DNA of 64,000 bases. Source: Hypoxylon rubiginosum (lineage: Eukaryota; Ascomycota; Sordariomycetes; Xylariales; Hypoxylaceae). The notes under the pieces are model-generated. The model saw nothing but the letters and a program-made list of their open reading frames with translations, was not told where the DNA came from and made no database searches. Position 1 is the stretch's first letter, and each line of letters begins with the position of its first letter. The stretch covers positions 930,001 to 994,000 of the forward strand of contig CADCXA010000056.1 of NCBI GenBank assembly GCA_902806565.1. Direction: 5' to 3'. The position numbers were made by a program, and so were the translations under genes. Positions 60,254 through 64,000 of this stretch are shown piece after piece.

Positions 60254-61762
60254 TCAAGGCCCCAGAGGCACTTGATAGCTAAACTCCGGCAAACCAGCAA
60301 ACTGCGGAAACGAATTGCCCACGCTCTGGTACCGGTCCAGCGGCAGGAAACTCGCCAAATCGGTCCTAGCACACCCACTCTTCTCCAGCGCCCGACCCTC
60401 GAACCGGTCCTCAATCCACTGTAGCCAGATCGGCCTCGTCGCATCCAGCGTCGGCACGTGGCCCGTCCCGTTTACAACTAGATACTCCAGACCCCCCGCC
60501 GGATTGGCGTCGCAAGTACCCCGGACCGTCGCGGTCGTGACATCGTACGGGATGTACAAGTCCCGCGTGCCCTGGACCACCAGCAGCGGGCCCCGGAACG
60601 GCCTCCCTCCCGCGTTGGCCAGCCGCGCGTACGCGCCCGCGTGCCACGACGTCTCGTCGTAGTCCGCGCGGACGACGTCCTCGCCCGCCTGCAGGTACAG
60701 CTGCGTGCCCACGCCGATGCCCCCCTCGACCTCCTTAAGGAGTTGCGTCCGCGCGATCCCGAGGGGCGTCAGCCACTGGCTTAGCTCGAAGTCCGGGAAG
60801 ATGCCGCGCAGCATCATGCCGACCCACGGCAGTATGAACCCCGGCAGCCCGCTGAACACGCTCGTCGTCGGGCTGCCGGCGATCGCGCCCAGATATCCCT
60901 CCGCCAGCGTCTTGAACTCGCCGTCCCCCTTCGCCGCGAGGACCTCCGCGACGCCCCACGCGACGCCGCCGCCCTGGCTGTGGCCCATCGTCACGAAGCG
61001 GGCGTCGAGGCGGTCGGGAAAGGCGGCGAGGGACGCCTCCATGGCGTACAGCGCGTCGTGCGCCGAGGCGGACGAGAGCAGGTACTGGTGCGGGATCGCG
61101 GCGCCGTCCCAGGACTTGGAGACGCCGAGGCCGGCGTAGTCGGGCCCCACGACCGCGTATCCTGCTAGTGCCAGGGCGAAAGGGGCCGCGTCGGCGTACC
61201 AGAGCGCGCGGTGGGACGACGGGGCGTGGGAGGCGAAGAAGCCCGAGGTGCCGTGCGTCCAGAGGATGGCGGGTGCCTTGACTGTCGAGTTTTCGTTGCG
61301 TGCTGGTCCTGTCGGGGTTTGCTTGAAGGGTTTGGGCGAGAAGGGCCATAGGATGAAGGCTGAGGCTGGGATTACCGTCCCGTTGAAGTTCGTCGTGGTG
61401 TATAGAATGCGTGACAGAGCCGTGTTAGGCGGGGTCACGAATGAAGTCGTGTTCGTGAAATCCTGCACCTTTAAGAGTATGCCAGGTTTCAGTGCAGTGG
61501 TGGTATCGTTGAGTGGAGGGAGCTGGTAGAAGCTATCCTCTGCGGGTCCGCCATTGGCGAGTTGAGAGCGGTCGAAGTTGATAACGGTGTTAACTCTATT
61601 GGCCGTTTCCGGGGATAGACTTGCAGCTTCAATTTGAGAGGTTGATAGGGCGAAGCTGGAGTTAAAGCCTGTTGACTGTTCAACCACGTCAGGGGCTTGA
61701 GCATTGGCAAAAGAGGCCGTCAAAGAGAACGCAATCACAGCGAGAGCTCGGAATGAATACAT
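60254..61762 (-). CDS. Secretory lipase, alpha/beta-hydrolase (LIP family)
   Basis: Single exon, 502 aa. The longest frame opens six codons earlier with TTG, so ATG at 61762 was chosen; it gives a clean signal peptide (MYSFRALAVIAFSLTASFANA). The protein matches the fungal secretory lipase family (PF03583 type): oxyanion region WTHGTSGFF, GYAVVGPDYAGLG, and nucleophile Ser262 in MGHSQGGG. The remaining triad residues are probably Asp401 in GTRDLYIPYD and His435 in NGTGHVP. Several NxT/S sites suggest glycosylation. It probably hydrolyses triacylglycerols or other esters outside the cell. Length is somewhat above the usual ~460 aa. GC content is high compared with the AT-rich flanks. A TATA box lies ~105 bp upstream. 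Confidence 0.92.
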   Translation of the reverse strand: MYSFRALAVIAFSLTASFANAQAPDVVEQSTGFNSSFALSTSQIEAASLSPETANRVNTVINFDRSQLANGGPAEDSFYQLPPLNDTTTALKPGILLKVQDFTNTTSFVTPPNTALSRILYTTTNFNGTVIPASAFILWPFSPKPFKQTPTGPARNENSTVKAPAILWTHGTSGFFASHAPSSHRALWYADAAPFALALAGYAVVGPDYAGLGVSKSWDGAAIPHQYLLSSASAHDALYAMEASLAAFPDRLDARFVTMGHSQGGGVAWGVAEVLAAKGDGEFKTLAEGYLGAIAGSPTTSVFSGLPGFILPWVGMMLRGIFPDFELSQWLTPLGIARTQLLKEVEGGIGVGTQLYLQAGEDVVRADYDETSWHAGAYARLANAGGRPFRGPLLVVQGTRDLYIPYDVTTATVRGTCDANPAGGLEYLVVNGTGHVPTLDATRPIWLQWIEDRFEGRALEKSGCARTDLASFLPLDRYQSVGNSFPQFAGLPEFSYQVPLGP

Positions 61763-62634
61763 TGTTTCAATGCTTTTCAAGTTGAGTATATTTTACCAGT
61801 TTCTTTCGAATGTCTTCACAACTACCTACCTACCTACTATCTATGAAGCAGGAGACGAGTGTCTTTATATAGAATCGACTATAAGAAGCCTTGGTTGCAG
61901 CGCTGTTGGTTACCCCCAGTACCTTTGAATCCCTCCCATTGGTCTAACGGCCGTTCAATTACCTATTCTGGATTGCTCTTCCTATAACATGGGTACACTG
62001 CCACTGTCGTTAACTAATCCGACGACGGAAAAGTGGAGGCTTATTTCCACGGAAGTCCGTGGACGAGTGCTTTCGAAGAGCTGCTCACGTAACATTGCTT
62101 AGGGGGCCCTGGTAGTCCGTCCAATTTCAGAATGGTTATGATATGAGTTGATATGTTGTCATCGAGTACGCCGTGGACTTCATTACCGGACTACGCAAGC
62201 CATATGCATAGGGCTATAGGTCAGGAACGACTCTATGAAGTGGGTTTCAACTCTACGATACGTAGCAGGACAAACTGACCAATCATTGTCAATAGTTGAA
62301 GATTCATACACCTATCCACCTCCTTATCTACTTACATGAAATGGGCGAGATTGATAATGCACATGATAAAACGAGGACGTGATCCGCTCGAAGCAGACCT
62401 TATCGTCAGGACATGCTCAAGGCGTTTCCGTACGTCATTGAATGTGGCATAGGGCGCGATTGACAAGCGCGGGGTTGTATAATAAGAGAATAAGAGCATT
62501 TGCCCATTTGCCTAGGGATTCGAGGTTAAAGATCTCTTCAAAATAAATTTATCTTAGGGACAGGAACGATATAGGTCACTAAGATATAATTAATATAGAT
62601 CAGTAAGACCTGCGTTAAGAATTGATCAAACCAG
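61763..62634. other. Divergent promoter region
   Basis: About 870 bp between the lipase (-) and the GFA-like gene (+). The lipase promoter occupies the left end, with a TATA box at 61863-61871 and a TAGGTA island at 61821-61838. Nothing else seen. Confidence 0.6.
61863..61871 (-). promoter_or_regulatory. TATA box of the lipase gene
   Basis: TATATAAAG on the minus strand about 100 bp upstream of the chosen ATG, which supports that start. Confidence 0.6.
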
Positions 62635-63218
62635 ATGTCTGGATCACCATCCGTCAATGACTTCGCCAAGCCCGAGTCTATCACGGGTGGCTGTCTCTGC
62701 GGTTCAATCCGATACCGAGCCAACTTTCCGAAGGATCATGACTTTTTGAAATTGGTGCGTATGAAGACTCTTTTTAATGCCAATGAACCAACCTCCTTAG
62801 CTGACGAGAACCTACACATATACAGAGCGGAAGTTGCCAATGCACGCAATGCCGTCGCAACACGGGCGCCCTAATCTTCATGGCGCACACCGTCGCCCTG
62901 CGCGACTTCACCTACCTGACCCCCACGACGACCCTCAAAAACTACTACGCGACGCCGGGCATCCAGCGCGGCTTCTGCACCGGCTGCGGCAGCTTCCTGT
63001 ACTGGCGCGACGAGTCGCGCGACGACGTCGAGATCGCGGTGGGGTGCGTGGACCCGGAGTTCCTGTCCAAGTTCGGGTTCGCGCTCGCGAACGCGTCGGG
63101 CAACAACGTGTGGTGCGAGAACGAGATCAAGGGCGTCACCGATGGGTTTGTTGGCAAGGTAGGGCGCGGTATCAAGTGGGCTAGGAGTAGCGAGGAGGCG
63201 ATACGATGTAAGTTGTGA
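62635..63218 (+). CDS. GFA/CENP-V family zinc protein
   Basis: Two exons, 170 aa: 62635-62754 and 62826-63218, with a 71-nt intron (GTGCGT...TACAG, phase 0). The protein has the GFA (Mss4-like) zinc fold: GGCLCGSIRY with Cys20 and Cys22; SGSCQCTQCRRNTGALI with Cys44, Cys46 and Cys49; and GFCTGCGSFLYW with Cys91 and Cys94. The family includes a bacterial glutathione-dependent formaldehyde-activating enzyme, but most fungal members are uncharacterised, so an activity is not assigned. No signal peptide; probably cytosolic. Length is typical. An open frame inside the intron would read through at first but puts the Cys motif out of frame, so splicing is needed. Confidence 0.93.
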
Positions 63219-63334
63219 GGTGTGCGTCAAAGCGGTGTTACGAAAGGCCGCGAGAAAGCTAGAGTGGTAGCATAGGAATATATTCTTGTGTGGCATACTG
63301 CATGTACGTCGAGAACATACCAGTCAAGGACGAA

Positions 63335-63405
63335 GCATCAGTGGTTTAGTGGTAAAATCCATCGTTGCCATCGATGGGCCCCGCGTTCGATTCGCGGCTG
63401 ATGCA
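63335..63405 (+). tRNA. tRNA-Gly (GCC)
   Basis: A 71-nt cloverleaf without an intron. The acceptor stem GCATCAG pairs with CTGATGC and is followed by discriminator A. The D-arm contains GGTTTAGTGGT (A box); the anticodon stem CATCG/CGATG encloses TTGCCAT with anticodon GCC at 63367-63369. The T-arm contains GTTCGATTC (B box). A T-rich tract (TTTTTGG) follows at ~63416 as a Pol III terminator. Confidence 0.97.
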
Positions 63406-64000
63406 TTTGGTACAAATTTTTGGTTGCTTTTGTTTTGTCTTTGGTAATTAACCCCTTCAGCCCCTTGTATAAATTTCACCTTATTTTATTATTAACAAAG
63501 ATTTACTATTATAGTGCGGGGCAATCTAAATCTAGTGGCGCTCTCACAGTCAATCGAAGCCAGCTGAGCCTTGGCGCCTGCATCACCCGCAACAGTAGCA
63601 GCATATGTGACTCGATAGTATGCGTAAAGGGATACCTAAAACACCATGGCCCTTTATGATAATAGGTGTATAGAGCTGGTTACGTCGAGCGACTATAACT
63701 TTCCATGTCCAGTGGTTATCAACACCGTGAGTCCAAGGCGTCCAGCGAATTAGCCGGGCAGCGTGATCTACCTACGTGCGTCCCCGTCCATTTCACCGGG
63801 CGCAATTCATCCAAGAATCTCCATCAAATCACATAAAACAGCACACCCAGAATCCATTTAAAGGATGTAGGCAAATCAAGTACCTGGGTAGGTAGATCAA
63901 CCTATAATCTCTCTCTTCAGCTACTGCACGAAGGTATATACATTGAAAGCTTCTCTCCCCCCTTCTTTAGCTCTCTCTCCCATCAACATACACTTCATCT
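63406..64000. other. Intergenic; right edge resembles a promoter/leader
   Basis: No gene in this stretch. From ~63900 the sequence becomes CT-rich, with TATATACA at ~63934 followed by pyrimidine runs and CATCAACATACACTTCATC. This is the usual look of a fungal transcription start and 5' leader, so a plus-strand gene probably begins beyond the window. Confidence 0.5.

Noticed and set aside
60315..61349. Long open frames on both strands inside the lipase gene
   Set aside because: They are shadows produced by GC-rich codons; the lipase frame has a full set of family motifs and a signal peptide.

Overview
The window looks like nuclear DNA of a filamentous ascomycete (Pezizomycotina, probably Sordariomycetes). 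Evidence: genes carry several short introns (about 50-160 nt, mostly GTNNGT donors with CTAAC-like branch sites). Protein families are typical of this group: DUF8035-like, DUF8082-like, 2EXR, a LaeA-like methyltransferase, GH11 xylanase and AA13 starch LPMO. Intergenic DNA is full of TAGGTA-type microsatellites and CT-rich promoter tracts. All gene models below were spliced by hand, with exon phases checked by length arithmetic; no transcript or database support was available.

Layout. 1-0.6 kb: 3' end of a DUF8035-like gene (+). 4.0-6.7 kb: a three-exon DUF8082-like gene (-), convergent with it across 3.4 kb of non-coding DNA. 6.7-26.5 kb: a desert of almost 20 kb without a convincing gene. 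It contains a 1,319-bp TIR-bounded Tc1/mariner-like element whose interior is almost pure A+T. 26.5-44.1 kb: a co-directional run on the minus strand: GH11 xylanase, a decayed gene, a small secreted protein, a mitochondrial hemerythrin-like protein, an AA13 starch LPMO with CBM20, an O-methyltransferase and a LaeA-like methyltransferase. 46.0-47.6 kb: a single-exon methyltransferase-like gene (+). 48.1-50.9 kb: a large gene of unknown function (-) with an unusual in-frame stop near its 3' end. 53.7-55.3 kb: a 2EXR protein (-). 55.3-60.2 kb: a second gene-poor stretch. 60.3-61.8 kb: a secretory lipase (-). 62.6-63.2 kb: a GFA/CENP-V-like protein (+). 63.3 kb: tRNA-Gly(GCC). The right edge looks like the promoter/leader of a gene lying outside the window.

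Functional theme. Four genes encode secreted proteins (xylanase, starch LPMO, lipase, small secreted protein), consistent with a saprotroph or plant-associated fungus using plant polysaccharides and lipids. The O-methyltransferase and LaeA-like protein could belong to secondary metabolism, but no backbone enzyme is present, so no biosynthetic cluster is claimed. The most unusual signals are the AT-only TIR element, the stop/51-nt-intron ambiguity at the 3' end of the 48-51 kb gene, and the 480-nt intron of the DUF8082-like gene, whose retention would give a clean shorter protein.
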